The translations under genes were made by a program, and so were the position numbers. A stretch of DNA of 13,841 nucleotides from JAAYCI01 sp964370445 (GTDB taxonomy: Bacteria > Bacillota > Clostridia > Oscillospirales > Ruminococcaceae): positions 1-13,841 of the forward strand of contig CAYJJK010000070.1 of the NCBI GenBank assembly GCA_964370445.1. Direction: 5' to 3'. Each line of letters opens with the position of its first letter. Position 1 is the stretch's first letter. The notes under the pieces are model-generated. The model had not been told where the DNA came from, did no database searches, and worked only from the letters and a program-made list of their open reading frames with translations. Below, in pieces: positions 1 to 7,008 of this stretch.

Positions 1-1004
1 TGATTGGCCTGAGCTTGGGCCGAGAGGAAGTTACCTAGTGAGTAGGCAACAGGGATGCTTCGGCCTGTGGCAGTTCCTGTCACCATTTCCACACCTTGAA
101 CCACATGCGGATGCGTGCCAATGATGGCATCGGCACCCCAATCGGCCAATTGGGCGGCTAAAACACGTTGATCATCCCGAATTACATGGCTGTTTTCGGT
201 GCCCCAATGTAGGCTCACAACCACTACATCTGCCATGGTTTTCGCCTCTTCCACTAAGGCTTTCATACGCTCGGTTTCATTGGTTAAAATCACCTCTGCC
301 ACTGCATCGGCCGGCTTTGGAATGCCGTTGGTCGATTCTGTAAAAGATACATAGGCAATTTGTATTCCATTGGCATCTTGCAAAGCGATACCACTTGCTT
401 CTTGTCCCGGCACATAGAAACCGGTGTTTATGGTGTCTTCCGGCATTCCCGCCCAATAATCCAGCGTAGAGGAAATACCCGCAGAGCCTTTGTCATAGCT
501 ATGGTTGTTTGAGGTTGCAAAAACACGGAAACCGGCATCGTATGCTGCTTCTCCAAGTTCACCGGGAGAGGCAAACATAGGGTAAGTGCTAGCTGGGATA
601 TCCCAAGTGATTAAGGTTTCTTGATTAATCCAGTTTACATCATATGACGAAAAGAAATCTGTTACATTTTCATAGGCATAGTGGAAATCATATCCATTAC
701 CACCGGCGCGTTCTTGTGCTTGCAGATAGATACCGTCATGGATCAAATTATCTCCTACAGCCGAAAACCGTACTGTAATCTCTTCCGGCACAACCTGAGC
801 TGCTTGCTCAGTAGCAGACACATCCGAGGTGGGAAGAGGAATACCCGTTTGCCCGCCTTCTATTTGTGTGTCTTGAGTGATGACGGAACTCAAGGCCCAG
901 CCAAGGGTACCCATGCAAAGAAGAATCACAAAGGCCAAAACAGGATACACAAATTTATTATTTTTTTTCTTTTTATTTGTGTTTTTTCTGTATTTATCCA
1001 TCAT
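1..1004 (-). CDS. CapA family (PGA_cap domain) membrane-anchored protein, C-terminus cut off by window edge
   Basis: 334 codons are visible and the frame is open to the window edge, so the protein is partial. The N-terminus is very basic (Lys/Asn-rich, residues 3-17), followed by one hydrophobic segment (about 19-41), which suggests a type II membrane anchor with an outward-facing catalytic domain. A Thr/Gln/Pro-rich linker (45-75) leads to a CapA/metallophosphatase-like domain: AVGDNLIHD (82-90), NNHSYDKG (166-173), LHWGTE (265-270), GTHPHVVQG (296-304) and YSLGNF (321-326). The family includes poly-gamma-glutamate synthesis protein CapA, but most clostridial members lie outside capsule loci and their substrate is unknown; no capB/capC is seen here. 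The start at 1004 overlaps the dapB stop as ATGA, with GGAG 5 bases upstream. The next codon is also ATG (1001) and could be used instead. Translational coupling to dapB is likely. Family assignment is firm, function is not. Confidence 0.88.
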   Translation of the reverse strand, partial: MMDKYRKNTNKKKKNNKFVYPVLAFVILLCMGTLGWALSSVITQDTQIEGGQTGIPLPTSDVSATEQAAQVVPEEITVRFSAVGDNLIHDGIYLQAQERAGGNGYDFHYAYENVTDFFSSYDVNWINQETLITWDIPASTYPMFASPGELGEAAYDAGFRVFATSNNHSYDKGSAGISSTLDYWAGMPEDTINTGFYVPGQEASGIALQDANGIQIAYVSFTESTNGIPKPADAVAEVILTNETERMKALVEEAKTMADVVVVSLHWGTENSHVIRDDQRVLAAQLADWGADAIIGTHPHVVQGVEMVTGTATGRSIPVAYSLGNFLSAQAQAN

Positions 1005-1759
1005 CTTTTCTCCACGATCACATCCCGCATACTATAGAGTCCAGGTACTTTTCCTTTAATGAAAAGGGCGGCGGAGATTGCACCATTTGCAAAAACATCA
1101 CGTGAATAAGCATTGTGCGAAAGTGTTATCACTTCATCGGGCCCTGCGAAAAGAACATCATGTTCACCTACAATGCTTCCACCACGTACGGCATGTAGGC
1201 CAATTTCATTTGAAGAACGTTTTTGGCGATCGGCATGTCGGTCGTACATATAATGATATTGCCCGTTGGCCGCACTATTGATGGCATCCGCCAATGCCAA
1301 GGCAGTGCCACTGGGCGCATCCAGTTTATTGTGATGGTGTTTTTCTACAATTTCAATGTCGAAACCGGGCAGTACTTTTTGAGCTTGTTTTACAAGCTCT
1401 ATCAACAAATTAATGCCCAGTGACATGTTTGCGCTGTAAAAAACAGCACATTGCGTGGAAACAAATTGAATTTCTTTTTTCAGCTCTTCACTTAAACCTG
1501 TGGTGCAAATCACACAGGGAAGTTGACGTTCTACACAGACAGGTAGGGCAGCTTTAGTGGCCTCCGGTAGAGAAAAGTCTATCAACACATCAGCCGACTC
1601 CTTCACTTGTGACAGTGACGAATAAACAGGGAAAGCAAATGTGTTGTCTTCTGCCACATCTACGCCAGCCACTACTTTGCAATCTTCGCGTCCGTTAATC
1701 AATGCAACCAGCGCTTTGCCCATGCGGCCACAAACTCCTTGAACCACAATGTTACACAT
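1001..1759 (-). CDS. dapB: 4-hydroxy-tetrahydrodipicolinate reductase
   Basis: Cytosolic reductase that uses NAD(P)H to reduce the DapA product to tetrahydrodipicolinate, on the way to diaminopimelate and lysine. At 252 residues it has normal family length. The Rossmann dinucleotide motif is GVCGRMG (8-14). The catalytic signature EKHHHNKLDAPSGTA (139-153) holds the expected His141, His142 and Lys145, equivalent to E. coli His159, His160 and Lys163, plus the substrate-binding Gly-Thr at 151-152. The start is ATG at 1759 with AGGAG (1767-1771) 7 bases upstream. It is separated from dapA by a terminator and has its own promoter candidate, so it is probably transcribed apart from asd-dapA. Its stop codon overlaps the start of the CapA-family gene, making a two-gene or longer operon. 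Confidence 0.97.
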   Translation of the reverse strand: MCNIVVQGVCGRMGKALVALINGREDCKVVAGVDVAEDNTFAFPVYSSLSQVKESADVLIDFSLPEATKAALPVCVERQLPCVICTTGLSEELKKEIQFVSTQCAVFYSANMSLGINLLIELVKQAQKVLPGFDIEIVEKHHHNKLDAPSGTALALADAINSAANGQYHYMYDRHADRQKRSSNEIGLHAVRGGSIVGEHDVLFAGPDEVITLSHNAYSRDVFANGAISAALFIKGKVPGLYSMRDVIVEKR

Positions 1760-1851
1760 AATATCGCTCCTTTTTGGTGTTCGTTTGCTGCAACACCACT
1801 TTGTATTTCAAAAATAAAATTTCAAGTAAAACATATTTAATGTTTTTTATC

Positions 1852-1860
1852 AGTATACCA
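1852..1860 (-). promoter_or_regulatory. Extended -10 promoter candidate for dapB-capA
   Basis: On the minus strand the sequence reads TGGTATACT, a TGn extension plus a 5/6 match to TATAAT. It lies about 93 bases before the dapB start, and transcription would begin near 1845. No good -35 box is seen at 17 bp, as is common for extended -10 promoters. The surrounding stretch (1772-1940) is AT-rich with no other structure that I recognise. Confidence 0.5.
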
Positions 1861-1940
1861 TATTTCATAAGAAAATGGGAATAAATCTTAAAAAAATCAA
1901 TATACAATAAGTATTGAAAAAATTCGACATAAAATCAATT

Positions 1941-1977
1941 AAAAAACCACATCCGGCCACAAAAGCAGGATGTGGTT
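1941..1977 (-). terminator. Rho-independent terminator after dapA
   Basis: The arms 1945-1954 and 1968-1977 are perfect 10-base inverted repeats (AACCACATCC / GGATGTGGTT). On the minus strand the stem runs straight into a run of T residues. It lies 16 bases past the dapA stop and separates asd-dapA from dapB. Confidence 0.9.
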
Positions 1978-1992
1978 CAACAATTTGTAATA

Positions 1993-2883
1993 TTAAAGCA
2001 GACCGGCGTCTTTCATGGCTTGCTTAAGAAGTTCTGTGTTGGTAGAGCTCATTTCACCTAACGGGAGACGACATTTCCCTGCATCAAACCCTAAAAGACC
2101 CACTGCTACTTTCACAGGTATGGGATTGACATCTGAAAATAATGCACTGTTTAGAGGTAAACAAGAAAGTTGCAACTCACGGCTTTCTTTTACTTTTCCC
2201 GATAGATACAGAGCACAGATTTCGTGCATGGTTTTTGGCGCTATATTGCCCATAACCGAAATCACACCAATACCACCAAGGGATAAAATGGGCACCACTT
2301 GGTCGTCGTTTCCAGAGTAGATAGCAAGGGAATCTTTACATTTTGCAGCCACCTGCGCAATGTGTGAAATATCACCGCTGGCCTCTTTTGTGGCCACAAT
2401 CAAAGGGTGCTTGGCTAAAGTGACATAGGTATCGGGTGCAATGCTCATCCCTGTGCGAGAAGGCACATTGTACAAAATGGTAGGCAACTTTGCCGCATCT
2501 ACAATTTTGGTAAAGTGCTGTATTAGGCCACTTTGGTTGGTTTTATTGTAGTAGGGTGTCACCTGTAAAAGACCATCGGCACCAAGCCGTGCCGCTTCTT
2601 TAGAAAGTTCTACACCATGCTCTGTGTCATTTGAACCCGTGCCAGCAATAACAGGAATACGTTTGCCGACTGTTTTTATACAAAACTCAATCACGGACAA
2701 ATGCTCGCTATCGCTGAGGGAAGAAGCCTCTCCCGTGGTGCCACATACAATCACAGCATCACTGCCGCCCTCCACCACAAATTCAATATGTTTTGCAAAA
2801 GCTTCATAGTTGACGCTTCCGTCTGCATGCATTGGGGTTACAATGGCAACACCGGAACCTGTAAACAAATTTGTTTTTGCCAT
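1993..2883 (-). CDS. dapA: 4-hydroxy-tetrahydrodipicolinate synthase
   Basis: Cytosolic TIM-barrel lyase that condenses pyruvate with aspartate semialdehyde, the first committed step to diaminopimelate and lysine. Motifs in order: CGTTGE (47-52) with the Thr pair of the proton relay, TPYYNK (109-114), LYNVPSRTG (137-145) with the catalytic Tyr138 and carboxylate-binding Arg143, and the Schiff-base Lys166 in ATKEASGD. Length from the chosen start is 296 residues, typical of the family. An upstream in-frame ATG at 2901 is rejected because the Shine-Dalgarno AAGGAG would then lie inside the coding region; the ATG at 2883 has it at 6 bases spacing. The gene follows asd by 28 bases, so the two are co-transcribed, and the proteins catalyse consecutive steps. 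Confidence 0.97.
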   Translation of the reverse strand: MAKTNLFTGSGVAIVTPMHADGSVNYEAFAKHIEFVVEGGSDAVIVCGTTGEASSLSDSEHLSVIEFCIKTVGKRIPVIAGTGSNDTEHGVELSKEAARLGADGLLQVTPYYNKTNQSGLIQHFTKIVDAAKLPTILYNVPSRTGMSIAPDTYVTLAKHPLIVATKEASGDISHIAQVAAKCKDSLAIYSGNDDQVVPILSLGGIGVISVMGNIAPKTMHEICALYLSGKVKESRELQLSCLPLNSALFSDVNPIPVKVAVGLLGFDAGKCRLPLGEMSSTNTELLKQAMKDAGLL

Positions 2884-2889
2884 GAAATA

Positions 2890-2895
2890 CTCCTT
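2890..2895 (-). promoter_or_regulatory. Ribosome binding site that fixes the dapA start
   Basis: AAGGAG on the minus strand, 6 bases before the ATG at 2883. It decides for a start six codons inside the longest open frame. Confidence 0.85.
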
Positions 2896-2911
2896 TATCA
2901 CCTTATTGTTT

Positions 2912-3931
2912 TTACAGCATATCGTTTTCTAACATATATTTAGCAATTTGAACCGTGTTTGTGGCGGCACCCTTGCGGATATTGTCGGCCACACACCACA
3001 GATTCAATCCATTTTCAATGCTGAAATCGCGGCGCACACGGCCCACAAACACTTCGTTGCGTCCTGCAGCATCTAGTGCCAGCGGATAGCTGTTGTTAGC
3101 AATGTCGTCCACCAAAATCATGCCATCGCAGAAATTGGCCAACTTTTTCTTAACATCTTCAATCTCAAACGGTAGAATGGTCTCTATGTTGATGGATTCA
3201 CTATGTCCGTCATACACAGGCACGCGCACCGTAGTGGCGGTTACACCAATGTTACTGTCGCCCAAGATTTTCTTTGTTTCATCCACCATTTTTTGTTCTT
3301 CTTTTGTATAGGCATTGTCCAAAAATACATCAATGTGTGGCAAGCAATTGGAAAAAATAGCATGGGGAAATTTTTGAGGGTCCTGCGGTTTTCCATCCAT
3401 GTATGCTTTTGCACCATTTTCAAGGTCTTGGTAGCCGGCAAGCCCAGCGCCGCTCACAGCTTGATAGGTAGAATAAATCACACGTTTGATGCCCCATTCT
3501 TCCATAATGGCCTTAAGGGGAAGCATGGCCTGAATAGTGGAACAGTTTGGGTTTGCAATGATGTTTTTATGCGTTTTCAATGCATCTGGGTTTACTTCAG
3601 GCACCACAAGTGGCACCTCTTTATCCATACGCCACTGAGAGCTGTTATCTACCACAACACAGCCTTTGGCTGCGGCAATGGGGGCATACTCCTTAGAAAT
3701 AGAGCCTCCAGCCGAAAACAAAGCAACATCAAAACCGCTGTCGAAACTGTTTGGGGTAAGCTCTTCAATCACATAGTCTTTATCAAAAAATTTCACAGTG
3801 TTACCAGCACTGCGGGCAGATGCGAATAATACATATTCGCTCACCGGCAGATTGTACTCTTCTAAAACACGTAAAAAAGTGCGCCCCACCATTCCACTTG
3901 CACCTACAACAGCAATTCTTACTTCTTTCAT
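2912..3931 (-). CDS. asd: Aspartate-semialdehyde dehydrogenase
   Basis: Reduces aspartyl phosphate to aspartate semialdehyde with NADPH, the branch point to lysine/diaminopimelate, threonine and methionine. At 339 residues it has normal length. The Rossmann motif is GASGMVG (10-16). The catalytic Cys130 lies in NPNCSTIQ (127-134), and the acid/base residue His243 and Arg236 lie in RVPVYDGHSE (236-245). Start ATG at 3931 has AGGAG (3941-3945) 9 bases upstream. It is the first gene of the asd-dapA unit and is transcribed divergently from queA. I saw no convincing -10/-35 pair on the minus strand and no lysine riboswitch or T-box in the 185-base intergenic region. Confidence 0.97.
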   Translation of the reverse strand: MKEVRIAVVGASGMVGRTFLRVLEEYNLPVSEYVLFASARSAGNTVKFFDKDYVIEELTPNSFDSGFDVALFSAGGSISKEYAPIAAAKGCVVVDNSSQWRMDKEVPLVVPEVNPDALKTHKNIIANPNCSTIQAMLPLKAIMEEWGIKRVIYSTYQAVSGAGLAGYQDLENGAKAYMDGKPQDPQKFPHAIFSNCLPHIDVFLDNAYTKEEQKMVDETKKILGDSNIGVTATTVRVPVYDGHSESINIETILPFEIEDVKKKLANFCDGMILVDDIANNSYPLALDAAGRNEVFVGRVRRDFSIENGLNLWCVADNIRKGAATNTVQIAKYMLENDML

Positions 3932-3974
3932 TTCTCTTCACTCCTACGATAAGTTTGTATTTAGATAGAGAAAG

Positions 3975-3992
3975 GCCGGCTTGAAAACCGGC
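3975..3992 (-). other. Short GC hairpin in the likely asd leader
   Basis: The 5-base arms GCCGG (3975-3979) and CCGGC (3988-3992) enclose an 8-base loop. On the asd strand the hairpin lies about 45 bases before the start codon. It is not followed by a T run, so it is not a clear terminator. It overlaps the -35 box of the divergent queA promoter. Any function is unproven. Confidence 0.35.
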
Positions 3993-4009
3993 AGAACATA
4001 TCTTATAAT
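3981..4009 (+). promoter_or_regulatory. Sigma-A type promoter for queA-tgt
   Basis: TTGAAA (3981-3986), a 17-base spacer, then a perfect TATAAT (4004-4009). The start would be near 4016, leaving a leader of about 100 bases before queA. No preQ1 riboswitch was recognised in that leader. Confidence 0.8.
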
Positions 4010-4116
4010 GATATATATGCGTACGGAAAACCAATAAACCTTTTTATCTATCTATATAAAATCACTATAACAATAGATTAGGTTGTTTGTCAATGCCCGA
4101 AGGAGATTAAGACAGT

Positions 4117-5145
4117 ATGAAAAAAAGCGATTTTCACTTTGATTTGCCGGACAATTTAATTGCACAGAAGCCAAAAAACCCAAGAGATGCATCTCGCATG
4201 CTATATTTACCAAGAAATACAAACCAACTATATCATCATCATTTTTACGATTTACCAACATTATTACAAGAAAAAGATCTTTTGGTTATCAACAATACAA
4301 AAGTTATCCCCGCTCGCCTTTTGGGGCATAAGCAGGGAAGAGATGCACTTTGTGAACTTTTGCTTTTAAAAGAAGAAACTACAAATATATGGGAATGCCT
4401 TGCAAGACCCGGCAAACGCATCCGCCCGGGGGATTGCCTTGTGTTTGGAGATGAAAGTCTCAAAGCAGATATTTTAGAAACATTGGACAATGGAAGCAAG
4501 CGCGTGCGTTTTCGGTTTGATACCGTAAGCCTATACGAAAAATTAGATCAATTTGGTGAAATGCCTTTGCCGCCTTATATACAAGGCAGAGATAGCCTGC
4601 CTTCAGATTATCAAACAGTGTATGCCAAATACAGTGGCAGCGCAGCCGCCCCAACAGCCGGATTACACTTCACAACATCACTGCTGGACAATTTAAAGCA
4701 AAAAAACATAGGGATAGCTGAGGTTACCTTACATGTGGGGCTTGGAACGTTTCGGCCAGTGCAAGCCGAAAATGTGGCCGACCATCAAATGCATGCAGAA
4801 TATTATAGTATCCCCAAAGAGACAGAATTGGCTATCCAACAAACCAAGGATCTAGGAGGGCGTGTAATTGCTGTGGGTACAACCAGTTGTCGTTGTCTTG
4901 AGGCCACAGCGCAGCAACACGGCAAAGTAGTGGAAACACAAGGAGAGACCGATATTTTTATCACACCCGGTTACACTTTTTCTGCTATCGATGGTCTTAT
5001 TACCAATTTTCACCTGCCCGAAAGTACCCTTTTGATGTTGGTATCGGCCTTTCATGGTAGAGAAAATACTTTACACGCATATAAACAAGCGGTAGAAAAC
5101 GAATATCGTTTTTTTAGCTTCGGTGATTCAATGCTGATAATTTGA
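4117..5145 (+). CDS. queA: S-adenosylmethionine:tRNA ribosyltransferase-isomerase
   Basis: Transfers and isomerises the ribosyl group of SAM onto preQ1 at position 34 of tRNAs with GUN anticodons, giving epoxyqueuosine. It acts in the cytosol, after Tgt has inserted preQ1. At 342 residues it has normal length. Family motifs: the N-terminal SDFHFDLP..LIAQ.P (4-18) and VINNTKVIPARL (about 57-68), then SGSAAAPTAGLHFT, TLHVGLGTFRPV, GTTSCRCLEA and a C-terminal TNFHLPESTLLMLVSAF block. AAGGAG (4100-4105) lies 11 bases before the ATG, slightly long spacing, but no better in-frame start is seen. It is followed by tgt after 30 bases, an operon of consecutive pathway steps. Confidence 0.97.
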   Translation: MKKSDFHFDLPDNLIAQKPKNPRDASRMLYLPRNTNQLYHHHFYDLPTLLQEKDLLVINNTKVIPARLLGHKQGRDALCELLLLKEETTNIWECLARPGKRIRPGDCLVFGDESLKADILETLDNGSKRVRFRFDTVSLYEKLDQFGEMPLPPYIQGRDSLPSDYQTVYAKYSGSAAAPTAGLHFTTSLLDNLKQKNIGIAEVTLHVGLGTFRPVQAENVADHQMHAEYYSIPKETELAIQQTKDLGGRVIAVGTTSCRCLEATAQQHGKVVETQGETDIFITPGYTFSAIDGLITNFHLPESTLLMLVSAFHGRENTLHAYKQAVENEYRFFSFGDSMLII

Positions 5146-5175
5146 CATATAAAACTAAATAAAATTGAGGTTATC

Positions 5176-6306
5176 ATGTTTAAACTTAAAAAAACAGAGG
5201 GCACTGCACGGCGTGGTGAGTTTCAAACCATTCATGGGACATTTCAAACACCTGCTTTTATGAATGTGGCTACCTCGGCCGCTATCAAAGGTGGGCTTGG
5301 CGCAGAAGACCTAGAGCAAATCGATACGCAGGTGATGCTGTGCAATACCTATCATTTGCACATTCGCCCCGGAGACAAACTCATTGCACAGCAAGGGGGA
5401 TTACAGCAATTTACCAGCTGGAAGGGTCCAATTTTGACGGATTCTGGAGGGTTTCAAGTTTTCAGTTTGGCAAGTTTACGTAAAATTAGTGAAGAAGGGG
5501 TTTCGTTTCAATCACATATAGACGGCAAACGGATATTTATGGGGCCGGAGGAAAGTATGCGCATTCAGGCAAATTTAGGCTCCACAATTGCAATGGCATT
5601 TGACGAATGTGTGGCGAATCCTGCTGAATATTCTTATGTGAAGGATAGCTGTGAGCGCACAACACGTTGGCTAAAAAGATGCCATGATGAAATGAAATTC
5701 TTGAAAAACAACCAAAATACAGTAAACCCACAACAGCTTCTTTTTGGGATCAACCAGGGGGGGACGTATGCAGATCTGCGCAGAAATCATATGCAAGTGA
5801 TATCTGAAATGGATTTGGACGGCTATGCCATTGGCGGTTTGGCGGTTGGGGAGGAAGCCTCTGTGATGTATGAAATTATTTCGGAAGTGGAACCCTTGAT
5901 GCCTAAAAATAAAATACGCTATTTGATGGGAGTGGGGACTCCTGGAAACATTTTAGAAGCTGTAAACCGTGGTGTTGACCTATTTGACTGTGTGATGCCA
6001 AGCCGCAATGCACGCCATGGACATTTGTTTACATGGCAGGGAATCATCAATTTGAACAATGCAAAATATGCAAATGATTCAGACCCAATAGAGCCAGGGT
6101 GCGGATGTCCGGCCTGTAGACGCTATTCGCGTGCCTTCATACGGCACTTGCTCAAGCAAAAAGAGATGTTGGGTATGCGTTTGGCTGTTTTGCATAACCT
6201 GTACTTTTACAACAACCTTCTAAAAGAAATTCGTGATTCACTAGACGATAATACGTTTAATGCGTTTTACAAAAAGTATATTTTAGTTTTAGCCACCCGT
6301 ATATAA
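5176..6306 (+). CDS. tgt: tRNA-guanine transglycosylase (queuine/preQ1 tRNA-ribosyltransferase)
   Basis: Replaces guanine 34 of tRNA-Asp, -Asn, -His and -Tyr by preQ1. Preference for preQ1 rather than queuine is inferred from the neighbouring queA. At 376 residues it is complete. Catalytic Asp89 sits in TDSGGFQVFSL (88-98), GGLAVGE spans 220-226, and the nucleophile Asp271 is in LFDCVMPSRNARHG (269-282). Zinc ligands are Cys309, Cys311, Cys314 and His340, the same spacing as in the Zymomonas enzyme. The N-terminal MNVATSAAIKG version of the substrate loop differs from the proteobacterial MPVGTQATVKG. A GAGG (5167-5170) lies 5 bases before the ATG. No terminator is seen after the gene, so some transcripts may run on into yajC. 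Confidence 0.97.
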   Translation: MFKLKKTEGTARRGEFQTIHGTFQTPAFMNVATSAAIKGGLGAEDLEQIDTQVMLCNTYHLHIRPGDKLIAQQGGLQQFTSWKGPILTDSGGFQVFSLASLRKISEEGVSFQSHIDGKRIFMGPEESMRIQANLGSTIAMAFDECVANPAEYSYVKDSCERTTRWLKRCHDEMKFLKNNQNTVNPQQLLFGINQGGTYADLRRNHMQVISEMDLDGYAIGGLAVGEEASVMYEIISEVEPLMPKNKIRYLMGVGTPGNILEAVNRGVDLFDCVMPSRNARHGHLFTWQGIINLNNAKYANDSDPIEPGCGCPACRRYSRAFIRHLLKQKEMLGMRLAVLHNLYFYNNLLKEIRDSLDDNTFNAFYKKYILVLATRI

Positions 6307-6337
6307 CAACGGTTTTAACAATCTTGAAATAATTTAC

Positions 6338-6366
6338 TTGCATATTTGGATAAAATTGGCTATAAT
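6338..6366 (+). promoter_or_regulatory. Promoter candidate for yajC-scfA-scfB
   Basis: TTGCAT (6338-6343), a spacer of exactly 17 bases, and a perfect TATAAT (6361-6366). The -35 box matches the consensus in 3 of 6 positions. Transcription would start near 6373, about 36 bases before yajC. Confidence 0.65.
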
Positions 6367-6408
6367 AAATAAGAATATATTGCTTCAAGAGAGGAGAGAC
6401 AATCGGAA

Positions 6409-6756
6409 ATGTTAGCAGGTTTTGAACAGTATAGCATGATTATCATGCTGGTTTTATTCGGTGGATTGATGTATTTTATGATTATTCGTCCCCAGAAAAA
6501 ACGTGAGAAAAAACAACAAGATCTAAGAAATTCCATTGAAGTGGGCGATGAAGTTACCACCATTGGTGGGATTGTTGGACGTGTGGTGAGTGTAAAAGAA
6601 GACACTTTTGTTTTAGAAACTGCCGGAGATCGATCCAGAATGCGTTTTCGTCGGTGGGCCATCCAAGATGTTGTGAAACTCAATTTGGATAGCGACAGTG
6701 AAACAACACAGGATATCGATAAGAAAGATTCTGGCGATATTTCAAAGCCCGAATAA
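6409..6756 (+). CDS. yajC: Preprotein translocase subunit YajC
   Basis: Small membrane protein associated with SecDF and the SecYEG translocon. It has one N-terminal membrane segment (about residues 9-26), then the family signature RPQKKREKK (27-35), and a cytosolic domain with VGDEVTTIGGIVGRV (45-59), an SH3-like beta fold in known members. At 115 residues it has normal length; the tail after about residue 97 is acidic and low in complexity. GAGGAG (6391-6396) lies 12 bases before the ATG, which is loose spacing. Position right after tgt is the classical arrangement in many bacteria, and in Clostridia the SCIFF genes often follow. secD and secF are not in this window. Confidence 0.95.
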   Translation: MLAGFEQYSMIIMLVLFGGLMYFMIIRPQKKREKKQQDLRNSIEVGDEVTTIGGIVGRVVSVKEDTFVLETAGDRSRMRFRRWAIQDVVKLNLDSDSETTQDIDKKDSGDISKPE

Positions 6757-6772
6757 AAAAGGAGTGAATGAG

Positions 6773-6919
6773 ATGCAACACATTAAAACCATCAATCAGG
6801 CAAACTTAAAAGAGAGCGCTTGCAAAGGCGGTTGTGGTGAATGTCAAACCTCTTGCCAGTCTGCTTGCAAAACATCTTGCACGGTAGCAAATCAAAAATG
6901 CGAGCAAATCAAAAAGTAA
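6773..6919 (+). CDS. scfA: SCIFF six-cysteine ranthipeptide precursor
   Basis: This 48-residue peptide matches the clostridial SCIFF family (six cysteines in forty-five residues). The start is MQHIKTINQANL and the conserved core is GECQTSCQSACKTSCTVANQ (22-41). Cysteines lie at 17, 21, 24, 28, 32, 36 and 43: the six family positions plus one extra, Cys17. Known SCIFF peptides receive thioether bridges from the partner radical SAM enzyme; from memory, a studied homologue links Cys32 to Thr37, and both residues occur here at those numbers. GGAG (6761-6764) lies 8 bases before the ATG at 6773. A longer open frame upstream overlaps yajC and is not needed. It lies 16 bases after yajC. No protease or exporter gene is visible nearby, and the biological role of SCIFF is unknown. 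Confidence 0.95.
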   Translation: MQHIKTINQANLKESACKGGCGECQTSCQSACKTSCTVANQKCEQIKK

Positions 6920-6949
6920 TTCTCTTAATTATTTAGAACCAAACCATTT

Positions 6950-6976
6950 GCAAGAGGTGATACTCTCACCTCTTGC
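6950..6976 (+). terminator. Intercistronic hairpin between scfA and scfB (partial terminator or mRNA-end stabiliser)
   Basis: Perfect 11-bp stem, GCAAGAGGTGA (6950-6960) with TCACCTCTTGC (6966-6976), and a 5-base loop. It is followed by a T-rich but interrupted tail (TTCTTATTTG), so it probably terminates only part of the transcripts. That would give more precursor than enzyme. It ends 19 bases before the scfB ribosome binding site. Confidence 0.75.
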
Positions 6977-6995
6977 TTCTTATTTGTATATGTTT

Positions 6996-7003
6996 AAAAG
7001 GAG
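6996..7003 (+). promoter_or_regulatory. Ribosome binding site that fixes the scfB start
   Basis: AAAAGGAG, 5 bases before the ATG at 7009. The alternative upstream in-frame start at 6973 would lie inside the intercistronic hairpin and without a binding site. Confidence 0.85.
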
Positions 7004-7008
7004 CAGGA

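Noticed and set aside
3203..3829. 208-codon plus-strand open frame within asd
   Set aside because: It is antisense to a well-conserved asd, has no family motif and reads as a shadow of the real gene.
4047..4060. TCTA tandem repeat in the queA leader
   Set aside because: Only two to three units, not significant in AT-rich DNA.
3932..4116. Lysine riboswitch or T-box in front of asd, or preQ1 riboswitch in front of queA
   Set aside because: No T-box sequence, no lysine-element core and no preQ1 aptamer pattern could be recognised; the region is short and mostly AT-rich.
6698..6919. Longer 73-residue version of the SCIFF peptide
   Set aside because: Its first 25 codons overlap yajC in another frame, and the ribosome binding site GGAG points to the ATG at 6773, which gives the family N-terminus.
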